Assembly: GCA_016197365.1 (NCBI GenBank)
Contig: JACPVS010000017.1
Coordinates: forward strand, 266,742 to 330,741
Source: Mycolicibacterium cosmeticum
GTDB taxonomy: Bacteria > Actinomycetota > Actinomycetes > Mycobacteriales > Mycobacteriaceae
Direction of reading: 5' to 3'
Length of the DNA: 64,000 nucleotides
Shown in pieces: positions 16,876 to 25,603 of this stretch; position 1 is the stretch's first letter, and each line of letters starts with the position of its first letter. The notes under the pieces are model-generated. The model saw only the letters and a program-made list of their open reading frames with translations. It was not told the DNA's origin and ran no database searches. The translations under genes and the position numbers were made by a program.

Positions 16876-17766
16876 ATGCCTGACACCGGCCGCGCCTCTC
16901 CCCCCACCGCTCGGGTGGTCGCCGTCCTGGATTTCCTGGCCCGCCATCCACACCAGCAGTTCGGCCTGTCCGAGTTGGCCAGACGAGTCGACCTGAGCAA
17001 GCCCACTTGCCTGGGCATCGTCACCACCCTGACCGACGCCGGATACCTGGTGCGCGACCACACCGACAAGACCTACCGGCTGGGCCCGGCGCTGATCAGC
17101 CTCGGCCACACCGCGCAGGAATCCATGCGGGTCAGCCCCGCCGCCCGGGCCGAGCTCGGGCGCCTCAGCGAGAAGTTCGATGCCACCGCCGCACTCTCGG
17201 GGATCGTCGATGACCGCATCACCCTGCTGGAGCTCGTCACCCCGACGGGTACCCCGCCGACCGTGCGGGTGGGTCAGAGCTACCCGTTCGCTCCGCCCGT
17301 CGGGCTGATGTTCGTGCTGTGGGACGAGCAAGCCGTACGGGACTGGCTGGCCAAGGAACCGACCATTCCGCTGCGCACCGACAGCGACCGCCTGGAGCGC
17401 GTCATCGCCGAGTGCCGGACGACCGGCTATCTCGTGGAACGGCTCACCCCCGGCGGCCGGCGGCTGTACGCACTGATGGCGGGGATGTCGAGCACGCTGC
17501 CCGCCGAATTACGGGCCCTGCTGGGCGAATTGGTGTCCGATATCGGTGAGCGGGTGTATCTGCCGAGCGAGGCAGGTCCGCGGGCGCGACGCGACATCAG
17601 CGTCATCGCCGCTCCGGTGTTCGACCACCACCGGCGCCAGGTCATGGTGGTCTCGCTGCAGATCGGGTATGCCCTGACCGACAGCGAGATCACCAAACGC
17701 GCGCGCGTCGTGATGACCACCGCGGCCGCCCTGACAACGCAGCTGGGCGGGTCGAGTCCGGCCTAG
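16876..17766 (+). CDS. IclR-family transcriptional regulator
   Basis: A 296-residue regulator with an N-terminal winged helix-turn-helix (ARVVAVLDFLARHPHQQFGL, then ELARRVDLSKPTCLGIVTTL and GYLVRDHTDKTYRLGPALI) and a C-terminal IclR effector-binding domain. It is divergent from the Rv3531c-like operon and convergent with the hemophore-like gene, sharing a four-base stop overlap. It could regulate either the neighbouring sterol operon or itself. It is not part of the M. tuberculosis locus as I recall it. Confidence 0.88.
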   Translation: MPDTGRASPPTARVVAVLDFLARHPHQQFGLSELARRVDLSKPTCLGIVTTLTDAGYLVRDHTDKTYRLGPALISLGHTAQESMRVSPAARAELGRLSEKFDATAALSGIVDDRITLLELVTPTGTPPTVRVGQSYPFAPPVGLMFVLWDEQAVRDWLAKEPTIPLRTDSDRLERVIAECRTTGYLVERLTPGGRRLYALMAGMSSTLPAELRALLGELVSDIGERVYLPSEAGPRARRDISVIAAPVFDHHRRQVMVVSLQIGYALTDSEITKRARVVMTTAAALTTQLGGSSPA

Positions 17767-18209
17767 ACCTCGGCGAGGACGGCGAGCGCGTCCGTCGGGG
17801 ACACCTGCAGGTCGCACCGCTCCTTGTACGCGGTGAGCGGCGCCTGGATGGCACGCAGCTCGTCGGCTTGCTGCGGATGGTCCTTGAAGTACCCGTCGAA
17901 CTGCCCGACCGCGACGAACGCCGGCTGCCGGGTGAAGTCGATCAGTGCCGCGTTCACGTCAGGGTGCGCGGCGAAGTACACCGACAGACCCCTGCTGACC
18001 GAGGTGATGGTGTCGGCCAGGCCGGCGGCGGTGCAGTCACCTGCTGCCGGCGCAGCGACGGGTGCCGTGGTGGCCGGAAACTCCGGTGTGTTCGGGGTTT
18101 CCGGGCTTTCGGGATCGCCCCACGCGGTCGGCATGCCGAGCACCGCTCCGGCGGCGCCGGCCATGAGGAGGCCGAGGGCGGCACGCCGGAAGATCTCGAT
18201 ACGGGCCAT
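17763..18209 (-). CDS. Secreted hemophore-related protein
   Basis: A 148-residue exported protein. The start at 18209 gives a signal peptide (MARIEIFRRAALGLLMAGAA) ending near GMPTAWG, then a Pro/Thr-rich linker and a helical domain with two cysteines (AAGDCTAAGL and YKERCDL). YFAAHPDVNAALIDFTRQP and YFKDHPQQADELRAI are typical of the mycobacterial hemophore-related family (Rv0203 relatives), which bind heme outside the cell. Heme binding here is inferred from the family only. Confidence 0.78.
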   Translation of the reverse strand: MARIEIFRRAALGLLMAGAAGAVLGMPTAWGDPESPETPNTPEFPATTAPVAAPAAGDCTAAGLADTITSVSRGLSVYFAAHPDVNAALIDFTRQPAFVAVGQFDGYFKDHPQQADELRAIQAPLTAYKERCDLQVSPTDALAVLAEV

Positions 18210-18345
18210 GTTGTCCACTCCTTTGCTGCGGGCCGCGCAAGGATGTCCCCGGCCCTGTAGAGCACTTCGCCTCAGCAAACTCAGCCGTTACAGGAGTGGC
18301 AAAACTCGCTGGTCAGTCGGCCACTGGATGTGCTGCGATGAGGCC

Positions 18346-19026
18346 ATGACGTATCCGGTGTGGCCACTGTCCGGCCTGGAAGTGAACACCCCGACGGTCA
18401 CCCTGCGCCATATCAGCGACGAGTTGGCCGCCGAGCTGGCGTTGCTGGCCGCCCAGGGCATCCACGACCCGGCGACCATGCCGTTCTCGGAGCCCTGGAC
18501 CGACGCCCCTTCACCCCAGCTGGAACGCAACAGCCTGCAGTACTACTGGCGGTGCCGGGCGGAGATCACGACCGCGCATTGGGACATCCCACTCGCGGTG
18601 ATCTCCGGCGGACGGGCGGTCGGGGTGTGCACGGTGCATGCCGAGGAGTTCCCGGCCCGCCGATCGGTCACCACGGGATCGTGGCTGGGCCGCCCGTATC
18701 AGCGTCGCGGGATCGGGCGGGAGACCCGCCACGCTGCGCTGCATCTGATCTTCGCGGGCTTCGGCGCCGACGAGGCCACCACCCGCGCCTGGCATGACAA
18801 CGCTGCCTCGCTGGGCGTCACCGGGTCACTACCCTATGTGCGCACCGGCACGACGCAGGAGGCCCGCCGCGGCCGGCCGGACACCATGCTGGCCTTCGCG
18901 ATGGATCGCGCACAGTGGGACACCATCCGCCGCAACGATATCGAGCTCACCGGTATCGAAGCGGTCGCCGCGCAGCTGGGGTTCTCGTCAACGTACCCCG
19001 GCCAGCGCGAACGGCAGGACGGCTGA
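18346..19026 (+). CDS. GNAT-family N-acetyltransferase
   Basis: A 226-residue GNAT protein. The acetyl-CoA loop is WLGRPYQRRGIGRETRHAAL, close to the consensus Q/RxxGxG/A. It resembles the RimJ/RimL branch (LRHISDELAAELALLAAQGI at the N-terminus, ATTRAWHDNAASLGVTGSL near the end). The start at 18346 fits an ordinary N-terminus. Its 3' end runs 39 bases into the convergent rqlH gene. The acetylated substrate is unknown. Confidence 0.82.
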   Translation: MTYPVWPLSGLEVNTPTVTLRHISDELAAELALLAAQGIHDPATMPFSEPWTDAPSPQLERNSLQYYWRCRAEITTAHWDIPLAVISGGRAVGVCTVHAEEFPARRSVTTGSWLGRPYQRRGIGRETRHAALHLIFAGFGADEATTRAWHDNAASLGVTGSLPYVRTGTTQEARRGRPDTMLAFAMDRAQWDTIRRNDIELTGIEAVAAQLGFSSTYPGQRERQDG

Positions 19027-21090
19027 CGCGCCGGCCTGACGCACCACCCGCGTCGCCATAGTCAGCGTCCATCCGGTGTCGGTCAGATCGTCGACCAGCA
19101 GCACCGGGCCTTCGCCGAGGTGGGTCGGCGGCACCCAGGCGTCGAGCAGCCCAGCCACCCGATAGGCCGAATTCGCCGCGCCGACAGGGCGGTGCGTCGC
19201 GCTGTACCGCAACACCCCCAGGTCGGTGAGCCGGCCGATCTCGGCCAGCCGGGCCGCGGTCGAGCGGATCAACTGGGGCCTGGTCGCCGAATCCAGAGCG
19301 AGGACCGCGGTGGGCCGTGTCTTCCAGTCCCATGCCTTGAGTACCGCGATCGCCGCCTGCACCAGATCGTCGGGCACCTCACCGTCCGGACCGTCCAGCA
19401 GCCGCCGCAGCCTGCTGCCCCAACCCAGATCGGTGAGCCTGCCGATGACGCGACCGGGCTCGGCGCCGTCGTTGATGCGTCCGGACAGGTCGATCCCCAG
19501 GGACGCCAGCCCCGTGGGCCATTGCTTGCGCGCCGCGAGTTCCACGCCGGGGCGCATCAACTGTTCGCGCGCCGACTCGGCCGCCGAGACGTCGACGGCG
19601 CTGGGGTAGCGCGAGCCCGCGCAGTTGTCGCAGCGGCCGCACCGGTGACCGTCCTCCAACTCGGGATCGTCGAGTTGGCTGCGCAGGAACGCCATCCGGC
19701 ACCCCGTCGTCGCCTGGTAGTCCAGCATCGCCTGTTGCTCGCGCTGACGCGCTTCCTCCAGGCGCCGGTAGCGCGGCTCGTCATAACCCCACGGTTGACC
19801 GGTGCTGATCCAGCCGCCCTTGACCCGGCGCACCGCGCCGTCGACGTCAAGGACCTTGAGCACCATCTCCAGTCGGGACCGGTTCAGATCGACGAGCGGC
19901 TCCAGCGCCGCCGTGGACAACGCCCGGTCCGGCTCCAGGGCACCGATCACGTTGCGCACCATGGCTTCCGAAGGAAACGCCACCGAGGCGAAGTAACGCC
20001 ATACGTCCGCATCCTCACGGCCGGGGAGCAGGATCACCTCCGCGCTGGCGGTGGCACGGCCCGCGCGGCCCACCTGTTGGTAGTAGGCGATCGGCGAGGA
20101 CGGCGCACCCAGGTGCACGACGAACCCGAGGTCGGGTTTGTCGAATCCCATGCCCAGTGCCGAGGTGGCGATCAGGGCCTTGACCCGGTTGGCCAGCAGG
20201 TCGGCCTCCAGTTGCTCCCGCTCGGCGGTCTCGGTCGATCCGGTGTAGGCGGCCACCGGGAAACCGCGCTCGCGCAGCAACGTGGCGATATCGTGGGCCT
20301 GGGACACCGTGAGGGTGTAGATGATGCCCGAGCCGGGTAGCGATTCCAGTTGCGCCGCAATCCATGCCGCGCGTTGCGCAGGGCCGCCGGCCTGTACCAC
20401 CGACAGCCGCAGCGACTCGCGGTCCAGCCCGCCGCGCAGCACGACGGTATCCCCGCCGCCGACACCCAATTGTGAAGCCACATCGTCGACCACCCGATCA
20501 TTGGCGGTGGCCGTGGTCGCCAGAACCGGTATATCGGAACCCAATTCGGCGATCAGGGTCCGGATACGCCGGTAGTCGGGACGGAAATCGTGACCCCAGT
20601 CCGAGACGCAGTGCGCTTCGTCCACCACCACCAGGCCGGCGTCGGCAGCCAACGCCGGCAGCACCGCGTCCCGGAAATCGGGATTGTTCAACCGTTCCGG
20701 ACTGACCAGCAGCACGTCGAGCTCGCCCGCGGTCACCCGCTGGTGAACGTCCTGCCATTCGGTGACATTGCTGGAGTTGATCGTCGCGGCCGCCACCCCC
20801 GCTCGCTGCGCGGCGGCCACCTGGTTGCGCATCAACGCCAACAAGGGCGACACGATGACCGTCGGCCCCCGCCCGCCTGCCCGCAGCAGCTTGGCGGCAA
20901 TGAAGTACACCGCGGACTTTCCCCAGCCGGTACGTTGCACCACGAGTGCCCGCCGGCGCCCGACGACCAGCGCTTCGATCGCGGTCCACTGGTCGTCCCG
21001 CAGCACCGCTTCCGGGCCGGCGAGCTGAGCCAGGATGGCTTGGGCGTCAGTACGCGTAGGTGTTGGCAGGCTTGGGGATGGGGACGGCAC
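18988..21090 (-). CDS. rqlH: RecQ-like DNA helicase RqlH with C-terminal PRTase-like domain
   Basis: A ~700-residue superfamily 2 helicase. Helicase motifs are RDDQWTAIEAL (motif 0), VQRTGWGKSAVYF (Walker A), VVDEAHCVSDWGHDF (motif II), ATTATAN (III) and YYQQVGRAGRA (VI). A zinc-binding cluster HRCGRCDNCAG follows, and the C-terminus has a phosphoribosyltransferase-type loop VLLVDDLTDTGWTLT. This architecture defines the M. smegmatis RqlH clade, a 3'-5' translocase/helicase. No ATG is available, so a GTG at 21090 overlapping the upstream gene's 3' end by 44 bases is chosen. It is unrelated to sterol catabolism. Confidence 0.85.
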   Translation of the reverse strand: MPSPSPSLPTPTRTDAQAILAQLAGPEAVLRDDQWTAIEALVVGRRRALVVQRTGWGKSAVYFIAAKLLRAGGRGPTVIVSPLLALMRNQVAAAQRAGVAAATINSSNVTEWQDVHQRVTAGELDVLLVSPERLNNPDFRDAVLPALAADAGLVVVDEAHCVSDWGHDFRPDYRRIRTLIAELGSDIPVLATTATANDRVVDDVASQLGVGGGDTVVLRGGLDRESLRLSVVQAGGPAQRAAWIAAQLESLPGSGIIYTLTVSQAHDIATLLRERGFPVAAYTGSTETAEREQLEADLLANRVKALIATSALGMGFDKPDLGFVVHLGAPSSPIAYYQQVGRAGRATASAEVILLPGREDADVWRYFASVAFPSEAMVRNVIGALEPDRALSTAALEPLVDLNRSRLEMVLKVLDVDGAVRRVKGGWISTGQPWGYDEPRYRRLEEARQREQQAMLDYQATTGCRMAFLRSQLDDPELEDGHRCGRCDNCAGSRYPSAVDVSAAESAREQLMRPGVELAARKQWPTGLASLGIDLSGRINDGAEPGRVIGRLTDLGWGSRLRRLLDGPDGEVPDDLVQAAIAVLKAWDWKTRPTAVLALDSATRPQLIRSTAARLAEIGRLTDLGVLRYSATHRPVGAANSAYRVAGLLDAWVPPTHLGEGPVLLVDDLTDTGWTLTMATRVVRQAGASAVLPFALAGVR

Positions 21091-21712
21091 GGGTGACCTC
21101 CAGCGTCGGGATGAAGTGGGTGGACGGGTCGGAGGACCCCGGGACGACGCGCCCTTCGACGCGTAGCCAGGTGTCATCGGGATGGGCAGAAATGTTGCCG
21201 GACAGATGGATCCGGGCCAGTTGCGCGTCCGCGGCACAGCAGATGATGACCACCCGTGCCAGTTCGGCACCCATCGTGAAACCGGTGGTGGTGATCGAAC
21301 GGTTGTCCAGACTGTGCGTGGAGTCGGCGGCCGCACGCATCAGCACTTCCGGCAGCGACACCGTGCCGTCCGGCGGCAGCGGCGGGAACGGCCGCAGGGG
21401 CGGCTGGGTGGCTGCCGTGGACTCGGGTGTCGCGCCGACCACGCCCACGGCCGGCACCGTCACAAAAGCCGTGAGGGCCAACGGGATCAGCAGCAGCCAA
21501 GCCATGTCGCGGTGACGGTGGTGTTCGCCCGCACCATGCCGGGCGTCGGCGACGAAGCCGACCAGCCCCAGCACCACCAGAAGCACCGACGCAGCGATGA
21601 GCCACGGCAGCAGACCGGGTTTGACGAAGTTGAGGTAGGTGCCCTTCACCACCAGCAGTCCCGCACTCAGGCCGATCAGCAGCACCAGGGTGTTCTGCGT
21701 GACCCGGGTCAT
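21047..21712 (-). CDS. TIGR03943/DUF1980 permease-associated protein
   Basis: A 221-residue protein with two N-terminal membrane helices (TLVLLIGLSAGLLVVKGTYL and LPWLIAASVLLVVLGLVGF), a third near residue 75, and an external C-terminal domain with VVIICCAADAQLARI. This is the layout of TIGR03943 proteins, partners of the DUF318/COG0701 permeases. Its ATG overlaps the stop of the permease gene by four bases. The transported ligand is unknown. Confidence 0.82.
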   Translation of the reverse strand: MTRVTQNTLVLLIGLSAGLLVVKGTYLNFVKPGLLPWLIAASVLLVVLGLVGFVADARHGAGEHHRHRDMAWLLLIPLALTAFVTVPAVGVVGATPESTAATQPPLRPFPPLPPDGTVSLPEVLMRAAADSTHSLDNRSITTTGFTMGAELARVVIICCAADAQLARIHLSGNISAHPDDTWLRVEGRVVPGSSDPSTHFIPTLEVTRAVPIPKPANTYAY

Positions 21713-22695
21713 GACCCGGTCCCCAGCACCAGCAGGCCCACCACGGTGGCACTGGCGGTCGCCACCACCAGCGTCACCGGTGCGAACCGGACCGCGAAGG
21801 CCCGGCCGAACATGCCGACCTGCATGGCGAAGAGTTTGACGTCGATGGCGGGACCGACCACCAGGAACACCAGCCGGGGCAGCAGCGGCAGCATGGTGAA
21901 ACCGGCCGCGACGAAAGCGTCTGCCTCCGAACACAACGCGAGCACCACCGCCAGCACCGCCATCGAGACGATCCCGACCACCAGATTGCCTGCCACATGC
22001 TCGAACACCCACGCCGGGACGAACGCGCGCAACAGGCCCACCGCGGCGGCACCGATCACCAGATAGCCCGCCGACTGCAGGAAGTCGTGCCGGGCGGCGC
22101 CGCTGAACACCGCCCAGCGCGGTGCCGAATCGTCATGCAACGTCGGCAGGGTACGGGTCACCCACTCGGTGCGGCCCCAGCGCTGCCACAGCAGACCCAT
22201 GGTGACCGCGGCGAGAAGCGATGCCGCACAACGGGCGACCACCATCTGCGGCTGACCGGGGAACGCAACGGCGGTGGCCACCAAGACGACCGGATTGATG
22301 GCCGGGGCGGACAGCATGAAGGTCAGCGCCGCACCGCCGGTGTCCCCGCTGAACAGCCGGCGCGCCACCGGAACCGAGCCACACTCACATCCTGGCAGGG
22401 CCGCGCCGCCCACACCGGCCGCGGCGACGGCGAGCACCGGCCTGCGCGGCAGCCAACGCTGCAACCGCTCGGCGGTGACGAAGGCCGCGACCAGCCCGCT
22501 GACGACGACGCCCAACACCAGGAAGGGCAGCGCCTGGACGAACACCCCGCAGAAGATGGTCGCGGCGGCCGCCAGCCGTGGATGCGTGGCCAGCACACCG
22601 CTGACCGCACCCGCCGACAGCGCCAGCACGATGAGGCCGACCAGGAGGAACTCCAGCGAGCCCACTCGGCGGCGAGTTGACTCGGTGGTGGCCAT
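21709..22695 (-). CDS. Permease, DUF318/COG0701 family
   Basis: A 328-residue protein with about eight membrane helices. The signatures are FVQALPFLVLGVVVSGLVAA, LPGCECGSVPVARRLF (a Cys pair typical of this family) and SAPAINPVVLVATAVAFPG. Family members are predicted permeases often linked to metals or thiol chemistry, and occur next to TIGR03943 proteins as here. Not a sterol gene by family; the operon lies between rqlH and hsaF. Confidence 0.85.
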   Translation of the reverse strand: MATTESTRRRVGSLEFLLVGLIVLALSAGAVSGVLATHPRLAAAATIFCGVFVQALPFLVLGVVVSGLVAAFVTAERLQRWLPRRPVLAVAAAGVGGAALPGCECGSVPVARRLFSGDTGGAALTFMLSAPAINPVVLVATAVAFPGQPQMVVARCAASLLAAVTMGLLWQRWGRTEWVTRTLPTLHDDSAPRWAVFSGAARHDFLQSAGYLVIGAAAVGLLRAFVPAWVFEHVAGNLVVGIVSMAVLAVVLALCSEADAFVAAGFTMLPLLPRLVFLVVGPAIDVKLFAMQVGMFGRAFAVRFAPVTLVVATASATVVGLLVLGTGS

Positions 22696-22724
22696 GCCCC
22701 CATCTTGCCGGGGCCTGCTGACAA

Positions 22725-23771
22725 TCAGGCGTTCGCGGCGTCCTGCTCGCGTTTGATCTCCAGGGCGATGTCGATCAGCTGGTCTTCCTGGCCACCGATG
22801 AGCTTGCGTTGCCCGACCCGGAGCAACAGCTCGTGGGCGGGTACGCCATAGCGTTCACCCTGGCGGACCGCGTGCTTGAGGAAGCTGGAGTACACCCCGG
22901 CATAACCCATCACCAGTGCGTTGCGGTCCAGCAGGCATTCGGCCGGCATCGCGGGAGCCACCACCTCTTCGGCGGCGTCGGCGATGTCGAAGAAGTCGAT
23001 ACCGGTCTTGACGCCGATCTTGTCGAACACCCCGACCAACGCCTCGACCGGCGCGTTGCCCGCACCGGCGCCGAAGCGACGACACGACCCGTCGATCTGC
23101 TTGGCCCCGGCGCGTACCGCCTCGACCGAATTGGCCACGCCCAGCCCAAGGTTCTCGTGGCCGTGAAAACCGACCTGAGCATCGTCACCGAGCTCGGCAA
23201 CCAGCGCGGCCACCCGGTCGGCGACCTGGTCGAGCACCAGCGCGCCCGCGGAGTCGACGACGTAGACGCACTGGCAACCGGCGTCGGCCATGATGCGCGC
23301 CTGGGCGGCCAGCTTCTCCGGGGAGATGGTGTGGCTCATCATCAGGAACCCGACGGTCTCCAGACCCAGTTCGCGGGCCAGCCCGAAATGCTGGATGGAG
23401 ACGTCGGCCTCGGTGCAGTGCGTCGCGATCCGGCAGATCGAGCCGCCGTTGTTCTGCGCTTCCTTGATGTCTTCCTTGGTGCCCACACCGGGCAGCATCA
23501 GGAAGGCGATCTTGGCTTCCTTGGCCGTCTGGGCGGCGAGCTTGATCAGTTCCTGCTCGGGGGTTTTGGAGAATCCGTAGTTGAAGCTGGAGCCACCCAG
23601 CCCGTCGCCGTGGGTGACCTCGATGACCGGAACACCCGCGTTGTCCAGCGCCGCGACGATCGCGCCGACCTCGTCCTTGGTGAACTGGTGCCGCTTGTGA
23701 TGGGACCCGTCGCGCAGCGACGTGTCGGTCATCCGGACGTCCCAGATCGGGTTGAAGAAAATGTCGCTCAT
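22725..23771 (-). CDS. hsaF: 4-Hydroxy-2-oxovalerate/oxohexanoate aldolase HsaF
   Basis: A 348-residue HMGL-like TIM-barrel aldolase. The metal site shows in MTDTSLRDGSHHKRHQF (Asp16, Arg20) and in GFHGHENLGLGVANS. HsaF cleaves 4-hydroxy-2-oxohexanoate from sterol rings A/B to pyruvate and propionaldehyde, and hands the aldehyde to HsaG through a tunnel. Its ATG overlaps the hsaG stop by four bases, giving the expected paired translation. The C-terminus DIALEIKREQDAANA ends the operon. Confidence 0.95.
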   Translation of the reverse strand: MSDIFFNPIWDVRMTDTSLRDGSHHKRHQFTKDEVGAIVAALDNAGVPVIEVTHGDGLGGSSFNYGFSKTPEQELIKLAAQTAKEAKIAFLMLPGVGTKEDIKEAQNNGGSICRIATHCTEADVSIQHFGLARELGLETVGFLMMSHTISPEKLAAQARIMADAGCQCVYVVDSAGALVLDQVADRVAALVAELGDDAQVGFHGHENLGLGVANSVEAVRAGAKQIDGSCRRFGAGAGNAPVEALVGVFDKIGVKTGIDFFDIADAAEEVVAPAMPAECLLDRNALVMGYAGVYSSFLKHAVRQGERYGVPAHELLLRVGQRKLIGGQEDQLIDIALEIKREQDAANA

Positions 23772-24718
23772 GCTTGAGCTCCTTCTATTGCTGAATGCTC
23801 TTCGCGCGAGCGCTCATCGCCGACCGAAGCGCGCTCCTTGGCGATTTCCTCGCCGACCTTGGTCGCCGCGGCGGTCATGATGTCCAGGTTTCCAGCGTAG
23901 GGCGGCAGGTAGTCCCCGGCACCCTCCACTTCCACGAAGACGGTGACGACGTGGTTGCCGCCATTGACCACCGACGGTTCGTCGAACTGCGGTTCGTTGA
24001 GCAACCGGTAGCCGGGCACATAGGTCTGCACCTGCGCCACGACGTCCTTGATCGACGCGGTGATCGCGGCGTGATCAGCGTCCTCGGGAATCGCGCAGAA
24101 GATGGTGTCGCGCATGATCATCGGCGGCTCGGCCGGGTTCAGGATGATGATGGCCTTGCCCTTGGCCGCCCCACCGATATCGCGCACGCCGGCGCTGGTG
24201 GTCTTGGTGAACTCGTCGATGTTGGCCCGGGTACCCGGCCCGGCCGACGCCGAGGACACCGACGCCACGATCTCGGCGTAGGGCACGTCCACGACACGGG
24301 ACACCGCGTACACCATCGGGATGGTGGCCTGCCCACCGCAGGTGACCATGTTGACGTTCGGCGCATCCAGGTGCGCGCGCAGGTTCGCCGGCGGGATCAC
24401 CCCGGGCCCGACGGCCGCCGGGGTCAGGTCGATGGCGCGGATACCGGCTGCCTCGTACCGCGGCGCGGCGTCGCGGTGCACGTAGGCGCTGGTCGCCTCG
24501 AACACCAGATCCGGCAACTCGCTCTGCGCCAGAAGCCAATCCACGCCTTCGGCGCTGGTTTCAAGGCCCAGCTTGCGCGCCCGGGCCAGACCCTCGGATT
24601 CGGGATCGATCCCGATCATCCAGCGCGGTTCCAGCCAGTCCGACCGCAACAACTTGTACAGCAGGTCGGTGCTGATGTTGCCCGACCCGACAATCGCCAC
24701 TGAAGCCTTGGCAGCCAT
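23768..24718 (-). CDS. hsaG: Acylating aldehyde dehydrogenase HsaG
   Basis: A 316-residue acetaldehyde/propionaldehyde dehydrogenase (acylating). The NAD loop is VAIVGSGNISTDLLYKLL and the catalytic cysteine is Cys127 in NMVTCGGQATIPM. It oxidises propionaldehyde from HsaF to propionyl-CoA. The last residues (KERASVGDERSREEHSAIEG) form a polar tail whose DNA resembles the 3' end of kstR2. The gene follows hsaE by 26 bases and precedes hsaF. Confidence 0.95.
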   Translation of the reverse strand: MAAKASVAIVGSGNISTDLLYKLLRSDWLEPRWMIGIDPESEGLARARKLGLETSAEGVDWLLAQSELPDLVFEATSAYVHRDAAPRYEAAGIRAIDLTPAAVGPGVIPPANLRAHLDAPNVNMVTCGGQATIPMVYAVSRVVDVPYAEIVASVSSASAGPGTRANIDEFTKTTSAGVRDIGGAAKGKAIIILNPAEPPMIMRDTIFCAIPEDADHAAITASIKDVVAQVQTYVPGYRLLNEPQFDEPSVVNGGNHVVTVFVEVEGAGDYLPPYAGNLDIMTAAATKVGEEIAKERASVGDERSREEHSAIEGAQA

Positions 24719-24744
24719 AAAAACGTCCTCTTAACTCGAAAACA

Positions 24745-25530
24745 TCACTCAAATGAAAGTTTGACTGAACCTAGTCCGTCGAAATCTGCTACGAAATCGT
24801 CACCCGGACGTGCATCTATCGCACGCATGCATGCACCCGGCAACACGATGTCCCCGGCCTTGAGGCGCACCCCGAACTGGTCGACCTTGCGAGCCAGCCA
24901 GGCCACCGAGGTGACGGGATTGCCCAGCACAGCGTCACTGCGGCCTTCCGCGACCACCTCACCGTTGCGTTTAAGGGTCGCTTTGATGCCCTTTATATCT
25001 ATGTCCTTGGGCGACACCCGTTCCGGCCCCAGCACCCACCCTGCGGAGGACGCATTGTCGGCGATCGTGTCGCACAACTTGATCTTCCAGTCGGTGATGC
25101 GGGTGTCGATCAGTTCGATCGACGGCGCGAACGCCGCCGTCGCGGCCAGCACGTCGTCCTCGGTGCAACCCGCACCCGGCAGATCATCGGCGAGAAGGAA
25201 ACCCACCTCCACCTCCACGCGCGGGTACAGGAACCTGCCGACGGGAACCGGGACGTCTTCGTAAACCTGCATGTCAGCCAGCAGATGGCCGTAGTCGGGC
25301 TCGTCGACGCCCATCATCTTCTGCATGGCCTCCGAGGACAGACCCACCTTGTGCCCGATCACCCTGGCACCCTCGGCGACCCGCTGCCGGATGTTGATCA
25401 GCTGGATCTCGTAGGCGTCCACCACGTCGATATCCGCATACCGGTCGGTCAGCGGGGTGGTCGGGATCCGGCTGCGCTCGGCCTGGGCGAGATCCGCCGC
25501 GAGCTCGTCGCGTACCTCAACACTCAGCAT
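24745..25530 (-). CDS. hsaE: 2-Hydroxyhexa-2,4-dienoate hydratase HsaE
   Basis: A 261-residue member of the MhpD/FAH-fold hydratase family. Recognisable stretches are VIGHKVGLSSEAMQKMMGV, EVEVGFLLADDLPG and the C-terminal LKAGDIVLPGACMRAIDARP. It hydrates 2-hydroxyhexa-2,4-dienoate to 4-hydroxy-2-oxohexanoate for HsaF. It is the first gene of the hsaE-hsaG-hsaF operon and is divergent from kstD, with the KstR box 58 bases upstream of its start. Confidence 0.93.
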   Translation of the reverse strand: MLSVEVRDELAADLAQAERSRIPTTPLTDRYADIDVVDAYEIQLINIRQRVAEGARVIGHKVGLSSEAMQKMMGVDEPDYGHLLADMQVYEDVPVPVGRFLYPRVEVEVGFLLADDLPGAGCTEDDVLAATAAFAPSIELIDTRITDWKIKLCDTIADNASSAGWVLGPERVSPKDIDIKGIKATLKRNGEVVAEGRSDAVLGNPVTSVAWLARKVDQFGVRLKAGDIVLPGACMRAIDARPGDDFVADFDGLGSVKLSFE

Positions 25531-25588
25531 TTAGGTGAATTCCCCTCATCACTTTGACCGGCGCAGTTGTACCCAGGCCGGGCCATTC

Positions 25589-25602
25589 TATAACGTGTTC
25601 TA
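25589..25602. promoter_or_regulatory. KstR operator between hsaE and kstD
   Basis: TATAACGTGTTCTA has the AAC..GTT core. It lies between the divergent hsaE and kstD genes and ends one base before the kstD ATG, so KstR bound here would sit directly on the kstD start. Confidence 0.88.
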
Positions 25603-25603
25603 C

